Notes: a model not told the origin generated them from the letters alone. A stretch of 64,000 nucleotides of DNA from Bacteroidales bacterium (GCA_017615435.1 JAGAAF010000045.1:16053-80052), one strand, 5' to 3'. Positions 25,194 to 34,491 are shown, counted from the stretch's first letter. Translations and numbers: made by a program.

Positions 25194-26033
25194 ATGACCA
25201 ATATCGAAACATTACAGAAAACCGCTTCGCAGGTGCGCCGCGACATTATCAGGATGGTCGGCGCGGCCAAATCCGGCCACCCGGGCGGCTCGCTCGGCAT
25301 CACGGATGTGATGACCGCGCTGTATTTCAGTGAAATGCGTCACGATCCGAAGACCTGGAGCCGTGACGGCAAGGGACAGGATATGTTCGTCCTCTCGGCC
25401 GGACATCTCGCTCCCGTCTACTACAGCGTTCTCGCCCGCAGCGGCTACTTCCCTGTGAGCGAACTCGGCACCCTCCGCCGCTTCGGCACCCGCCTTCAGG
25501 GCCACCCGGCAGTGACCGACCATCTCCCCGGCGTGTTCGTTCCCGCCGGTTCGCTCGGGCAGGGACTCTCCGCCGCTGCTGGTATGGCTCTCGGAAAGAA
25601 GCTGGACGGCGACCCCGGCAAAGTCTATGTGCTGGTGGGTGACGGCGAAAGCGAAGAAGGCCAGATCTGGGAGGCCGCTATGTGGGCTCCTCATCACAAG
25701 GTGGACAACCTCATCGCATTCACCGACCTCAACGGTCAGCAGATCGACGGCCCCACAACCACCATCACCGGCATCGACAACCTTAGCGACAAGTGGTCGG
25801 CATTCGGCTGGGATGTCATCCTCGCAGACGGACACGACTTCGAGAGCATCCTTCAGGCATTCGAGTTGGCTCACGCCGAGAACGGAAAGCCGAAGATGAT
25901 ACTCTTCAAGACAGAAATGGGTCACGGAGTCGACTTTATGGCAGGCACACACAAATGGCACGGCAAGGCCCCGAACGCCGAAGAGGTAGAGAAGGCCCTT
26001 GCCCAATTGGAAGAAACACTGGGAGACTATTAG
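25194..26033 (+). CDS. Transketolase, N-terminal subunit
   Basis: A 279-residue thiamine-diphosphate-binding half of a split transketolase, for the non-oxidative pentose phosphate pathway. It contains the ThDP/Mg signature VYVLVGDGESEEGQIWEAA with the metal-binding residues and GHLAPVYYSVL, plus the N-terminal active-site region AAKSGHPGGSLG. The companion C-terminal half begins one base after its stop. Split transketolases of this size are frequent in Bacteroidota, Firmicutes and archaea. Confidence 0.93.
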   Translation: MTNIETLQKTASQVRRDIIRMVGAAKSGHPGGSLGITDVMTALYFSEMRHDPKTWSRDGKGQDMFVLSAGHLAPVYYSVLARSGYFPVSELGTLRRFGTRLQGHPAVTDHLPGVFVPAGSLGQGLSAAAGMALGKKLDGDPGKVYVLVGDGESEEGQIWEAAMWAPHHKVDNLIAFTDLNGQQIDGPTTTITGIDNLSDKWSAFGWDVILADGHDFESILQAFELAHAENGKPKMILFKTEMGHGVDFMAGTHKWHGKAPNAEEVEKALAQLEETLGDY

Positions 26034-26034
26034 T

Positions 26035-26988
26035 ATGAAGAAGTATATCGATTCTGGAAAGAAGGACACCCGCAGCGGTTTCGGCGCGGGACTTCTCGAA
26101 GCGGGCAAACGCGACAGCCGAGTGCTTGCGCTGACGGCGGACCTCAAGGGCTCCGTGAAGATGGACGCTTTTGCGGCCGAGTTCCCGGACAGGTTCATCC
26201 AGTGCGGAATCGCCGAGGCCAATATGGTTGGTGTGGCGGCAGGTTTGGCCACCACTGGCAAGGTCCCGTTCATCGGCTCTTTCGCCGAATTCGTGACCGG
26301 CCGAGTCTATGACCAGCTACGTCAGGAGGTTGCCTATGGCCACACCAATGTGAAGATCGCATCTTCCCACGCCGGCATCACCCTCGGAGAGGACGGCGCC
26401 ACTCACCAGACTATGGAGGATGTGGCCCTTATGCGCGCCCTTCCCGGAATGACGGTGCTCGTACCTTGCGACTATAATCAGACGAAGAACGCTACCATCG
26501 CCGCCGCGGCTTTCGACGGCCCGGTCTACATCCGTTTCGGCCGCCCGTCCGTGCCGAATTTCACACCGGAAGACGAAGAGTTCGTGATTGGCAAGATTTA
26601 CAATCTGAATGAAGGCAAGGATGTCACGCTGATTGCCAACGGCCATCTCGTGTGGGAGGCGCTGCTCGCAGCGGAGGCCCTCGAGGCCGAAGGCATCAGC
26701 GCCGAGGTGCTGAACGTGCCTACCGTCAAGCCCCTCGATGAGGCTGCACTGATTGCCTCCCTGAAGAAGACAGGCTGCGCAGTTGTCGCCGAAGAGCACA
26801 ATATGGCAGGCGGGCTCGGAGAGGCGGTTGCCGGAGTGGCGGCCTCAGCGGTCCCCACGCCCATTGCCTTCGTCAATGGCGCCGACCGCTTCGGCCAGTC
26901 CGGCACCCCCGCGGAGCTCCTCGCCGCCTACGGCCTCAACGCCGAGGCGATCGCCGCAGCCGCCCGCGACGTGCTGAAACGCAAATAA
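26035..26988 (+). CDS. Transketolase, C-terminal subunit
   Basis: A 317-residue pyrimidine-binding and C-terminal half of the split transketolase. The conserved glutamate region reads FPDRFIQCGIAEANMVGVAAG, followed by the aromatic loop PFIGSFAEFVTGR and ASSHAGITLGEDGATHQTMED. The start at 26035 (MKKYIDSGKKDTRSGFG) is used; the longer frame from 25999 overlaps the N-terminal subunit. The two chains should form one active heterotetramer in the cytoplasm. Confidence 0.93.
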   Translation: MKKYIDSGKKDTRSGFGAGLLEAGKRDSRVLALTADLKGSVKMDAFAAEFPDRFIQCGIAEANMVGVAAGLATTGKVPFIGSFAEFVTGRVYDQLRQEVAYGHTNVKIASSHAGITLGEDGATHQTMEDVALMRALPGMTVLVPCDYNQTKNATIAAAAFDGPVYIRFGRPSVPNFTPEDEEFVIGKIYNLNEGKDVTLIANGHLVWEALLAAEALEAEGISAEVLNVPTVKPLDEAALIASLKKTGCAVVAEEHNMAGGLGEAVAGVAASAVPTPIAFVNGADRFGQSGTPAELLAAYGLNAEAIAAAARDVLKRK

Positions 26989-27030
26989 TATGCGTGGGGG
27001 CTAACCCCCTATCACACAGCCAATTAAACA

Positions 27031-27062
27031 AATTAGGTGTCCCAAAATCGGGGCACCTAATT
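27031..27062. terminator. Bidirectional terminator-like hairpin between convergent genes
   Basis: Arms at 27031-27043 and 27050-27062 pair over 13 positions with one mismatch (AATTAGGTG core), followed by an AT-rich tail on both sides. It lies between transketolase (+) and the minus-strand outer-membrane protein gene. Confidence 0.65.
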
Positions 27063-27114
27063 AATATAATAATCTGATACTTAAGCACTTATCTTCCACG
27101 TCGCTCTAGGCCAT

Positions 27115-27777
27115 TCAAAATTTCCACGCCAATCCGCCGTGGATTAGGGTGGCGTAGGGGCTGATAGGAATTTCAGCAAAGACGTAAAAGTGCTCCCAGC
27201 GGTAGCGAGCCCCGATGGGGGTGACGCTAGGGAGCACCTGGACATTGTCCAGAAGGGAGTTTTGGAGCAATGCCTTCGACACCAGTCCAATACCGAATTC
27301 GCTGTAGACTTGGAAGGTGCGGAAAGGATTCCAGATCCTACGGAACATACAGGTTAAGGAAAAGTAATAGTTCAGATTCTTCCGGCCGAGGTACTCCGAG
27401 TTTTCGTAATCGTTTTTATAGCGCGGCTGCCCTTCCGGATCTACTCCAAAGGTGGGCTTTTGTTTCACTCCGCAGTTGTGCCAGGCAGCGTCTGCAATCA
27501 GTTTTACCTCCCAGTACTTGCTGGTGCGAAGCACACCGGCAATGGAGAAAGAGAGCGGAATATCGTCCGTCGCAAATTGACCCTTAGGAGAGAGTTCACT
27601 GGATATAGTGCTGCCGGCAAACACGGTGGAATGCAGCGGAGCATAGCCTGTTCCGACTTCCAGTGAGTATGAATTCTTGAAAGGAACTACATACAGGGCT
27701 TCGTAAAGCGTCTCCTGCGCCAGCACGGGCACGGCAAGCCCCAGCAGGAGCAAAACCGCCAGTAAGAGGCGTTTCAT
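27115..27777 (-). CDS. Uncharacterised outer-membrane-type protein of the rSAM/lipoprotein locus
   Basis: A 220-residue protein with a clear signal peptide (MKRLLLAVLLLLGLAVPVLA) and alternating hydrophobic stretches ending in an aromatic residue (GGLAWKF), as in small outer-membrane beta-barrels. I do not recognise a named family. The start at 27777 is chosen because the upstream extension lacks a signal. It begins one base after the stop of the radical-SAM-associated lipoprotein, so it probably belongs to the same transcript and may be the surface component of that system. Confidence 0.7.
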   Translation of the reverse strand: MKRLLLAVLLLLGLAVPVLAQETLYEALYVVPFKNSYSLEVGTGYAPLHSTVFAGSTISSELSPKGQFATDDIPLSFSIAGVLRTSKYWEVKLIADAAWHNCGVKQKPTFGVDPEGQPRYKNDYENSEYLGRKNLNYYFSLTCMFRRIWNPFRTFQVYSEFGIGLVSKALLQNSLLDNVQVLPSVTPIGARYRWEHFYVFAEIPISPYATLIHGGLAWKF

Positions 27778-27778
27778 A

Positions 27779-28165
27779 TTATTCCGCGGGATTGAGTTTA
27801 ACCTCGACAGTGCGTTCGCGAAGATCGGCCAGGGTGGTGTCCTTGGCCGCATAAAGGCCCGCCTCGTCCTCGAAGCGGATTACGGGGCCTTCCGTACTAC
27901 GATAATAAGTGAGGATGACCTTGCAAGTGCCGTCGTCTCCCGTAACGCCAAGTTCCTCCATTGAAGACTGACTCCTGCCGGCCACGGCTGAAGATTTGAT
28001 GTGCACGCCTTTGATGGGAGAACCCGTGGTCTTTGAAACCAGCTGGAAAGACATCGGCGCCTCATCGCACTCGTAAAACGGCTCGGGAGTTCCGTAGCAG
28101 GCCTCCAGGGCAAACAGGGCTCCAGTAAGGGAGGCTCCTTTCAGAATTTTATGCAACCATTTCAT
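27779..28165 (-). CDS. Radical SAM-associated lipoprotein
   Basis: A 128-residue lipoprotein with the N-terminus MKWLHKILKGASLTGALFALEACYGTP, whose Cys23 should be lipidated. From memory, this N-terminus and the neighbouring radical SAM gene match the rSAM/lipoprotein pair described by TIGRFAM models TIGR04134 and TIGR04133. The body is beta-rich and resembles a carboxypeptidase-regulatory/SpaA-like fold (IKGVHIKSSAVAGRSQSS, then GDDGTCKVILTYY). Its function is unknown. It may be a substrate of, or work with, the divergent radical SAM enzyme. The two share a 63-base intergenic region. Confidence 0.82.
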   Translation of the reverse strand: MKWLHKILKGASLTGALFALEACYGTPEPFYECDEAPMSFQLVSKTTGSPIKGVHIKSSAVAGRSQSSMEELGVTGDDGTCKVILTYYRSTEGPVIRFEDEAGLYAAKDTTLADLRERTVEVKLNPAE

Positions 28166-28203
28166 AACGACTGGATATTATGGCTCAGGCCTGCACACAT
28201 CCA

Positions 28204-28222
28204 CAAAATTAGTATAAATTTG
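28204..28222. promoter_or_regulatory. Overlapping divergent boxes, lipoprotein and radical SAM genes
   Basis: Minus strand TAATTTTG (28204-28211) and plus strand TAAATTTG (28215-28222) are three bases apart, so the two promoters likely compete or are co-regulated. The plus box is six bases from the radical SAM ATG. Confidence 0.55.
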
Positions 28223-28228
28223 CAAATA

Positions 28229-29272
28229 ATGAACACCCTGCTCTTCAGGCTACTTCGCAACAACGAAATCAAGGTGCACGAGCTCAGCTACCTCTTCTGG
28301 GAGTGCACCACCCGCTGCAATCTCTCCTGCCGTCATTGCGGGAGCGACTGCACTATTGCCAGCCGCGAAAAGGATATGCCGCTCGCCGACTTCCTCAGTG
28401 CGGTGGACACCATCCCGGTAAAAGAGCGTCCGAAGAACTTCCTGGTCGTACTGACCGGAGGCGAGCCGCTTCTGCGGCCTGACATAGACGAAGTCGGGCA
28501 GGCGATCCGCGAACGCGGGCTGATGTGGAGTATGGTCTCGAACGGCTGGTTCTACGACGACGCGATGCACGAGAGGCTGATGGCGGCGGGGATGAGCGCG
28601 CTCACGATCAGCCTGGACGGGCTGAAGGAGTCACACGACTGGATGCGCGGCCGTCCAGGCAGCTTTGAGCGCGCCCTGCGGGCGATCAGGGTGATGTCGG
28701 CGGATCCACGGCTGACCTCCGACGTGGTCACTTGCGTGAACCGGCGCAACATCGGCCAGCTGCCGGAGCTCTATCGCACGCTCGCGGAAATCGGTGTACG
28801 CCAATGGCGCCTCTTCACCATCATCCCCATCGGCCGCGCAGCGAAAGACCCTGATATGGTCCTGACCCCCGACGAGCTCCGCTCTATGATGGATTTCATT
28901 GCCGAAAAGCGCCGGGAGGGCGGAAGGATGAAGGTCACGTTCAGCTGCGAGGGCTATGTCGGACCCTACGAAGAAAAAGTGCGCGGCTACCGCTTCTTCT
29001 GCCACGCCGGCGTCAACATAGCATCCATCCTTATCGACGGCAGAATCTGCGCCTGCCCCAACATCGACCGCGACCGCTTCTCGCAGGGGAACATCTATGA
29101 CGACAATCTATGGGAGGTCTGGCAGACGCGCTTCAAGGAGTTCCGCGACCGCAGCTGGGCCCGCACCGGACAGTGCGCAACCTGCCGGCAGTGGCGCAAC
29201 TGCCTCGGCGGCGGTATGCACAACTGGCACGACGGGCACCTGCTGGAATGCCACTTCTCGAAACTTAAATAG
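28229..29272 (+). CDS. Radical SAM/SPASM enzyme of the rSAM/lipoprotein system
   Basis: A 347-residue radical SAM enzyme. The cluster motif is CNLSCRHC (Cys-x3-Cys-x2-Cys), followed by the SAM-binding TGGEPLLRPDI. The C-terminal part is cysteine-rich (FFCHAGVNIASILIDGRICA, then CATCRQWRNCLGGGMHNW), a SPASM-type domain binding extra iron-sulphur clusters. SPASM proteins often modify peptides. From memory it corresponds to TIGR04133, found beside the lipoprotein family encoded divergently here. The start at 28229 (MNTLLFRLLRNNEIKVHELS) fits; the longer frame overlaps the divergent gene. The reaction is undescribed. Confidence 0.85.
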   Translation: MNTLLFRLLRNNEIKVHELSYLFWECTTRCNLSCRHCGSDCTIASREKDMPLADFLSAVDTIPVKERPKNFLVVLTGGEPLLRPDIDEVGQAIRERGLMWSMVSNGWFYDDAMHERLMAAGMSALTISLDGLKESHDWMRGRPGSFERALRAIRVMSADPRLTSDVVTCVNRRNIGQLPELYRTLAEIGVRQWRLFTIIPIGRAAKDPDMVLTPDELRSMMDFIAEKRREGGRMKVTFSCEGYVGPYEEKVRGYRFFCHAGVNIASILIDGRICACPNIDRDRFSQGNIYDDNLWEVWQTRFKEFRDRSWARTGQCATCRQWRNCLGGGMHNWHDGHLLECHFSKLK

Positions 29273-29273
29273 C

Positions 29274-29384
29274 CCCGTGGCGCGTAAGTGCCTAATACTC
29301 AATAAATTACCGAAACTCGACTCCAAAAAACGCGGAGCCGAGTTTTAGTATCTTGCTGTGAGTCAGTTAGTTGTGCGCCACGGG
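29274..29384. repeat. Nested inverted repeat between convergent genes, copy 1
   Basis: Outer arms CCCGTGGCGC (29274-29283) and GCGCCACGGG (29375-29384) enclose an inner 12-base hairpin (29313-29324 with 29334-29345) followed by TTTTAGTA. The right outer arm is inside the end of tatC. Related copies are at 39806-39912 and 61536-61644. Confidence 0.75.
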
Positions 29385-30128
29385 CACTACTGCTATCGAG
29401 ACTTCGTATAGCAAATAAAGCGGCAGGAAGACGACCATCAGGGTGAAGGGGTCGCCGGTGGGGGTGATGACGGCTGCGAGAATCAGAAGGATGACGATGG
29501 CGTGGCGGCGGTACTTGCGGAGCATCTGCTTGTTGACCAGCCCGAACTTGCCCAATACCCAGGCCAAAACCGGAAGCTCGAACACCAGACCCATTATAAA
29601 TATTATCGACACGAAGGTCGAGATGTAGGAATTCAGTGAAATCTGGGTCAGGATACCCGTGCCGATATGATATCCGGCGAGAAATCTGAAAGTCAGCGGG
29701 AAGATGGCAAGATAACCGACGGCGCAACCCAGATAAAACAACAGCGCGACGGCCAGCATCGCCGCTCCCATTCCGCGTTTCTCCTCGCGGTACAGCGCCG
29801 GTTTCACGAACAGCCAGACTTCAACCAGCAGGTAGGGGAATCCGACTACCAAAGCCAGCAGGAACGCCGTGCGCATATGGGTGAAGAAAGGTGCGGTGAC
29901 GTTGATGTTGACTATGTCGATTTTGAAATCTCCGGTGAAGATGCCGCCGAGCCACTTGTAAACGAAAAACTCTCCGGTCGTGGGCGCCAGAATAACGGCG
30001 TCGAACACGGAGGGCATAACGGCGAAAGCGGCAACGAACAGTATGAGCAGCACGCCGAGCGTCCTGAGGATGGACCAGCGGAGAACCTCCAGGTGGTCCC
30101 AGAAAGTCATTTCGCCAGAATCAGACAT
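29367..30128 (-). CDS. tatC: Sec-independent protein translocase TatC
   Basis: A 253-residue polytopic membrane protein with six helices, the receptor of the twin-arginine system that exports folded proteins. Family features: MTFWDHLEVLRWSILRT at the cytoplasmic N-terminus (the signal-binding region), FPYLLVEVWLFVKPALYREE and YISTFVSIIFIMGLVFELP. The last 20 bases form an arm of the inverted repeat 29274-29384. It overlaps tatA by eight bases, so the two are co-expressed. No TatB gene is visible; as in many Bacteroidota, a single TatA-type protein may suffice. Confidence 0.96.
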   Translation of the reverse strand: MSDSGEMTFWDHLEVLRWSILRTLGVLLILFVAAFAVMPSVFDAVILAPTTGEFFVYKWLGGIFTGDFKIDIVNINVTAPFFTHMRTAFLLALVVGFPYLLVEVWLFVKPALYREEKRGMGAAMLAVALLFYLGCAVGYLAIFPLTFRFLAGYHIGTGILTQISLNSYISTFVSIIFIMGLVFELPVLAWVLGKFGLVNKQMLRKYRRHAIVILLILAAVITPTGDPFTLMVVFLPLYLLYEVSIAVVPVAHN

Positions 30129-30303
30129 CCAGATCGTTCTTGATTTCGTCCTCCACGTTCTTCACACCCTCGCGGAAACTGCGCACGCCTTTCCCTATGC
30201 TCTTCATCAGTTCGGGAATCTTCTTCCCGCCGAAAAGCAGCACCACGACCACCGCGATGACGATGATCTCACCAGTGCCGATATTTCCCAAAAAGAGTAT
30301 CAC
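30121..30303 (-). CDS. tatA: Twin-arginine translocase subunit TatA/TatE
   Basis: A 60-residue single-span protein with the TatA pattern: a hydrophobic helix ([20 protein letters not shown]), the FGGKKIPEL hinge, then an amphipathic helix ([18 protein letters not shown]). It oligomerises with TatC to form the export pore. It overlaps lepA upstream by four bases and tatC downstream by eight. The N-terminal LFLGN is compact, leaving no room for a signal. Confidence 0.95.
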   Translation of the reverse strand: MILFLGNIGTGEIIVIAVVVVLLFGGKKIPELMKSIGKGVRSFREGVKNVEDEIKNDLDV

Positions 30304-32090
30304 GAGTCGAGTTTTAGAACTGCCATAAAGGCCGACTGGGGCACCTGCACGGTGCCGATCTGGCGCATACGTTTCTTGCCTTCCTTCTGCTTTTCGAGCA
30401 GCTTGCGCTTACGGGTCACGTCGCCGCCATAGCACTTCGCCGTGACGTCCTTGCGCACCTGCTTTACCGTCTCGCGGGCGATAATCTTCGCGCCTATGGC
30501 GGCCTGGATCGGTATGTCGAACTGCTGACGGGGGATGAGCTCCTTCAGCTTCTCGCACATCTTGCGTCCGAAGGTGTAGGCGTTGTCTTCGTGTATCAAA
30601 GTCGAAAGCGCGTCGGCAGGTTCGCCGTTGAGCAGAATGTCCAGGCGCACGAGCCTTGCCGGACGGAACTCGATGATATGATAATCGAACGAAGCGTAGC
30701 CTTTCGAGATGGTCTTCAGCTTGTCGTAGAAATCGAACACGATTTCAGAAAGCGGCATATCGTAGTTGAGCTCGATGCGGTCGGCGGTAATGTAGTGCTG
30801 GCTGATCAGCGTACCGCGACGATCGAGGCAGAGCTTCATTATGGGCCCGAAGAACTCCGTCTTGCTGATAATCTGCGCACGGATGTAGGGCTCTTCGATG
30901 TGGTCGATAAGGGTCGGGGCGGGCATTCCGGACGGGTTGTGGACCGTGATGACGTCTCCCTGGGTGGTGTACACGTTGTAGGAAACGTTCGGCACGGTGG
31001 TGATCACGTCCATATCGAACTCGCGGAACAGGCGCTCCTGCACTATCTCCAGATGCAGCAGGCCGAGGAAACCGCAGCGGAAACCGGAGCCCAGCGCGAG
31101 CGAACTTTCGGGTTCGTAGAAGAACGAAGCATCGTTGAGCTTGAACTTCTCCAGCACGGCGCGCAGCTCTTCGAACTTGTCCGCCTGCACCGGGTACATA
31201 CCAGCGAACACCATAGGCTTGACCTCTTCGAATCCGGCGATGGCTTCGTGGCACGGCTCTGTGACGTGCGTGATGGTGTCGCCCACCTTCACCTCCACGG
31301 CGCTCTTGATGCCGGTTATGATGTAACCCACGTCGCCGGCTTCGATGCGCTGCGAGGGGATGAGCTTCATCTTGAGGTAGCCCACTTCCTCCACATCGTA
31401 TTCCATTCCGGTGGCGAAGAACTTCACCTTGTCGCCTTTCGCGACGGAGCCGTTCTCGACTTTGAAATAAGCGATAACGCCGCGGAAAGGATTGAAGACG
31501 GAGTCGAAGATCAGGGCTTGGAGCGGCGCGGAAGGGTCGGCGGACGGGGCGGGGATCTTCTCGACGATCGCGTCGAGAATCGGGGCCACGCCCTCGCCGG
31601 TCCGCGCCGAAATGCGGAACACGTCTTCCGGTGCGCAGCCCAGCAGGTCGCAAACCTCGTCTATTACGACCTCCACCTGCGCCGAGTCCATATCGATCTT
31701 GTTCACGACAGGTATGATCTCGAGGCCGTGGTCTATGGCCATATAGAGATTGGAGATGGTCTGGGCCTGCACGCCCTGGGTGGCGTCCACCACCAGAAGC
31801 GCACCCTCGCAGGAGGCTATGGAACGCGAAACTTCGTAGGAGAAGTCCACGTGGCCGGGAGTATCGATCAGGTTGAGCTTATACTTTTCGCCGTGGTACG
31901 AATACTCCATCTGGATAGCGTGGCTCTTGATCGTGATGCCCTTCTCCCGTTCAAGATCCATATCGTCGAGCACCTGGTTCTCCATATCGCGGGCCGAAAG
32001 GGTCTGCGTGAGTTCGAGGAGGCGGTCGGCCAGGGTGGACTTACCGTGGTCGATGTGCGCGATGATACAGAAGTTGCGGATATTGCTCAT
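30300..32090 (-). CDS. lepA: Elongation factor 4
   Basis: A 596-residue translational GTPase that acts on paused ribosomes and in initiation or biogenesis. G1 is AHIDHGKST (11-19), G3 DTPGHVDF, G4 NKIDMD, and the family-specific C-terminal domain has [20 protein letters not shown] and [20 protein letters not shown]. Full length and intact. It heads the overlapping lepA-tatA-tatC group. The upstream gap to yidD is only 21 bases, so it may also be read from further upstream. Confidence 0.97.
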   Translation of the reverse strand: MSNIRNFCIIAHIDHGKSTLADRLLELTQTLSARDMENQVLDDMDLEREKGITIKSHAIQMEYSYHGEKYKLNLIDTPGHVDFSYEVSRSIASCEGALLVVDATQGVQAQTISNLYMAIDHGLEIIPVVNKIDMDSAQVEVVIDEVCDLLGCAPEDVFRISARTGEGVAPILDAIVEKIPAPSADPSAPLQALIFDSVFNPFRGVIAYFKVENGSVAKGDKVKFFATGMEYDVEEVGYLKMKLIPSQRIEAGDVGYIITGIKSAVEVKVGDTITHVTEPCHEAIAGFEEVKPMVFAGMYPVQADKFEELRAVLEKFKLNDASFFYEPESSLALGSGFRCGFLGLLHLEIVQERLFREFDMDVITTVPNVSYNVYTTQGDVITVHNPSGMPAPTLIDHIEEPYIRAQIISKTEFFGPIMKLCLDRRGTLISQHYITADRIELNYDMPLSEIVFDFYDKLKTISKGYASFDYHIIEFRPARLVRLDILLNGEPADALSTLIHEDNAYTFGRKMCEKLKELIPRQQFDIPIQAAIGAKIIARETVKQVRKDVTAKCYGGDVTRKRKLLEKQKEGKKRMRQIGTVQVPQSAFMAVLKLDS

Positions 32091-32111
32091 TCCGGAACAA
32101 ATATAACAATT

Positions 32112-32354
32112 TTACGGCACAGGGTCATAACCGCTTCCGCCCCAGGGGTGGCAGCGCAAAATACGCTTCAAAGACAGCCAGAATCCCTTGAAAGGACCGT
32201 ACTTGCGGAACGCCTCCAGCGCATACTGCGAACAGGTGGGGGTAAACCTGCAGGTGGGCCCGCCCTTAAGAGGCGAGATGCAGACCTGATAGAACTTTAT
32301 CAAAAGGATAAAAGGCGCTGCGAGCACCTTTTTTACGACCTGCCAGAAACTCAT
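32112..32354 (-). CDS. yidD: Membrane protein insertion efficiency factor YidD
   Basis: An 80-residue protein with the YidD signature [20 protein letters not shown], then [13 protein letters not shown] and [17 protein letters not shown]. It is an amphipathic membrane-associated helper of YidC. It overlaps rnpA by four bases. The hemD-rnpA-yidD order seen here is typical for Bacteroidota, where rpmH is not next to rnpA. Confidence 0.96.
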   Translation of the reverse strand: MSFWQVVKKVLAAPFILLIKFYQVCISPLKGGPTCRFTPTCSQYALEAFRKYGPFKGFWLSLKRILRCHPWGGSGYDPVP

Positions 32355-32710
32355 AGCTTCGACGAGATTTTTCCCAGTATTTCCCCGACTTCCGCATAGA
32401 GGACGTCGAAGGGCAAAACCTCGGGCGAATTATAAGCTATCATAAAATCGACCCCGCAAGCTGTGAGCAGTTCCTTCTGAAGGCGGTAGCTTTCGCGAAG
32501 CCTGCGCTTCAGCAAATTGCGCTTCACGGCCCTCTTGAAGAGCTTTTTCGGCACGCTGACCAGCAGGCGGTTCAAGTCCCCGTCCGAGGCCACCCAGCAG
32601 TACTTGAGATGAGCGGTCGTCCCCCAGCGTCCGCCTTCGATAAGACGGGCGAGGGCAGTCTTTCCGCTCAGCCTTTCGGCCTTGCTGAAGGTGTGCCTGA
32701 CGCCTTCCAT
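32351..32710 (-). CDS. rnpA: Ribonuclease P protein component
   Basis: A 119-residue basic protein that binds RNase P RNA and helps process tRNA 5' ends. The RNR motif region is [20 protein letters not shown], preceded by [20 protein letters not shown]. Length is normal. It sits four bases after the hemD stop and overlaps yidD, which supports one operon. The RNase P RNA gene itself is not in the window. Confidence 0.95.
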   Translation of the reverse strand: MEGVRHTFSKAERLSGKTALARLIEGGRWGTTAHLKYCWVASDGDLNRLLVSVPKKLFKRAVKRNLLKRRLRESYRLQKELLTACGVDFMIAYNSPEVLPFDVLYAEVGEILGKISSKL

Positions 32711-32714
32711 AATA

Positions 32715-33455
32715 CTATTTGTGCGCTGCGAGGTACAGGTCGAGGGCTTTCGCCACTGAAGGAGCTTCCGGAGTGGGAGCCTGAAGCTCGATGGAAAGAC
32801 CGGCGTCGGTGATGGCTTTCACCACACCCTTGCCGTAGGAAGCGATCTTGAGCCCGTCCTGCTTGAAATCCGGGTAGCTCGCGAAGATAGAAGCCACGTC
32901 CGCCTTGTTGTAGAGCACGAGCATATCGTATGAATGAAGGTCGAGTCCCTTGAGATTCTGGGACACAGGCTTCACGAAATTGGCGGCCTTGCAGGAAATG
33001 CCGGCTTCTTCGAACATCGAGACGAGAAGGGCGGCGTTCGAAGAGTCGTTGGAGGTGAGGAGGAATTTCTCGCCCGCGTGCTTGCTGCCGATAAGCGCGA
33101 ACAGCGATTCGGGAGTTCCCGCGCCGAAGAAAATCTTGCGCTTGCGGTAAACGATGTGCTTCTGGAGGTACATCGCCACCAGCTCGGTCGAGCAGAAATA
33201 CTTCATAGTCTCAGGCACCTTGAAGCGAAGCTCTTCAGCCAGCTTGAAATAGGCGTCGATGGCGAAACGCGACGAGAAGGTAACCGCCGTATAATCCGCC
33301 AGGTTGGCGTGCTGGGCCCTGAACTCCATCGAGCTGAGAGGCTCGATCTTGAAGAAGGGGAAGAACTCGCATTTCACGCCGTATTTCTCGGAAAGAGTAT
33401 TATACGGAGCGAGGTTCGAAGGTGTATTCTGGGATATAAGTATTCTGTTCATCAT
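32715..33455 (-). CDS. hemD: Uroporphyrinogen-III synthase
   Basis: A roughly 246-residue protein of the HemD fold, which cyclises hydroxymethylbilane to uroporphyrinogen III in tetrapyrrole synthesis. HemD is poorly conserved; the call rests on the two-domain pattern (RILISQNTPSN; YTAVTFSSRFAIDAYFKLAE; FLLTSNDSS; YDMLVLYNKADVASIF) and on its place between DUF4271 and rnpA, a frequent Bacteroidota arrangement. Two adjacent starts exist (33455 and 33452). No other haem genes are nearby, so a role in sensing or other use cannot be excluded. Confidence 0.82.
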   Translation of the reverse strand: MMNRILISQNTPSNLAPYNTLSEKYGVKCEFFPFFKIEPLSSMEFRAQHANLADYTAVTFSSRFAIDAYFKLAEELRFKVPETMKYFCSTELVAMYLQKHIVYRKRKIFFGAGTPESLFALIGSKHAGEKFLLTSNDSSNAALLVSMFEEAGISCKAANFVKPVSQNLKGLDLHSYDMLVLYNKADVASIFASYPDFKQDGLKIASYGKGVVKAITDAGLSIELQAPTPEAPSVAKALDLYLAAHK

Positions 33456-33456
33456 C

Positions 33457-34137
33457 CTAATCTGCTAGCACTGCTGCCGCAACCAAACCGGCCGCCGGCA
33501 AAATTTCAAGGGCGCAAAGATACAAAAAACTCACCAAAGGATGATATGTTGCAGACAAAATTTCTCCTTCCCTCACCATCGAGAGCAGGAGAACGACCCC
33601 CGCCTCGATTCCGAAAACCCACTTCATCGCCCCTTCGTCCCAACCGACTAGCAGCCACACACCCACAGTAAGCATCATCGTGAACGCGAGCACTATGCTG
33701 TAGGTGTACAACGCCCTGCGGACGGCCAGGCGGGTCTCGGCCTGGAGCCGGGAGGGCAGCAGGATTTCAGCGACCAGCCGCTTCAGGACCAGATATCCCA
33801 GCATAATCGCGAGCGATAACCACATCCGCTCGCTTATTATGCTGAAACGTTCGGCGATAAGCCACATCGGCAGCATCATCATCAGCGCGGCCCGATTGCG
33901 GGTTCGGGCAAGCTGAATACTGTGCTCCATCTCGATATTTGCCTTGGCCCGGAATATACAGCGCATAACGGGAGTCCAAAGGATGAAGTAATCCCGCATA
34001 AAGATGATCAGAAGGACTATCGCCAGAAGGGCAATTACCGAATGAACGGGATCCTGCGCCCACGAAGCCTCGCGGGCGAGGGCCTCGAGAGGCTCGTCCG
34101 ACATCCATAGTTTGCCGTTGGGGAAGTCCTGAATCAT
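33457..34137 (-). CDS. DUF4271 membrane protein
   Basis: A 226-residue membrane protein with about six helices. The position directly upstream of hemD and features such as RDYFILWTPVMRCIF and EGEILSATYHPLVSFLYLCALEILP match the DUF4271 family of Bacteroidota. Function unknown. It ends one base before hemD and begins three bases after the SUI1-like gene's stop, so the whole set 34485-32112 is probably one transcript. Confidence 0.78.
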   Translation of the reverse strand: MIQDFPNGKLWMSDEPLEALAREASWAQDPVHSVIALLAIVLLIIFMRDYFILWTPVMRCIFRAKANIEMEHSIQLARTRNRAALMMMLPMWLIAERFSIISERMWLSLAIMLGYLVLKRLVAEILLPSRLQAETRLAVRRALYTYSIVLAFTMMLTVGVWLLVGWDEGAMKWVFGIEAGVVLLLSMVREGEILSATYHPLVSFLYLCALEILPAAGLVAAAVLAD

Positions 34138-34140
34138 CGT

Positions 34141-34485
34141 TTAGTTGCCGCGTTTTGCGTTATAGCCCATCTCCAGGAGCAGCTTCACGACTTTGTCGCG
34201 AAGGTCGCCCTGGATGGTGATCTCGCCGTCCTTCGCAGTACCGCCCACTCCGCATTTCACCTTCAGGGTTTTGCCCAGCGCAGCCAGGTCCTCCTGCTTG
34301 CCCACGAAGCCCTGCACGAGGGTGACCTGCTTGCCGGCGCGGCCGCTCCGGTCCAGACGCACGATGAGGCGCTGACGCGCGGGCTCGAGCGTCTCCGGCT
34401 CCGCGGCCGCCGCCGTCTCGTACTGAAAATCTGGGTTCGTCGAATACACGACCCCCAACCGTTTCTTCCAATCGTTATCTGCCAT
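34141..34485 (-). CDS. SUI1/eIF1-like translation factor (YciH family)
   Basis: A 114-residue protein whose C-terminal 80 residues are a SUI1 domain (RLIVRLDRSGRAGKQVTLVQ, then KCGVGGTAKDGEITIQGDLR). Bacterial YciH-type proteins resemble eukaryotic eIF1 and influence start-codon fidelity. The start at 34485 is used because the longer frame crosses the promoter. This is of interest because several genes here appear to have very short leaders, a setting in which initiation fidelity factors could matter; that link is speculation. Confidence 0.88.
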   Translation of the reverse strand: MADNDWKKRLGVVYSTNPDFQYETAAAAEPETLEPARQRLIVRLDRSGRAGKQVTLVQGFVGKQEDLAALGKTLKVKCGVGGTAKDGEITIQGDLRDKVVKLLLEMGYNAKRGN

Positions 34486-34491
34486 AGATTG

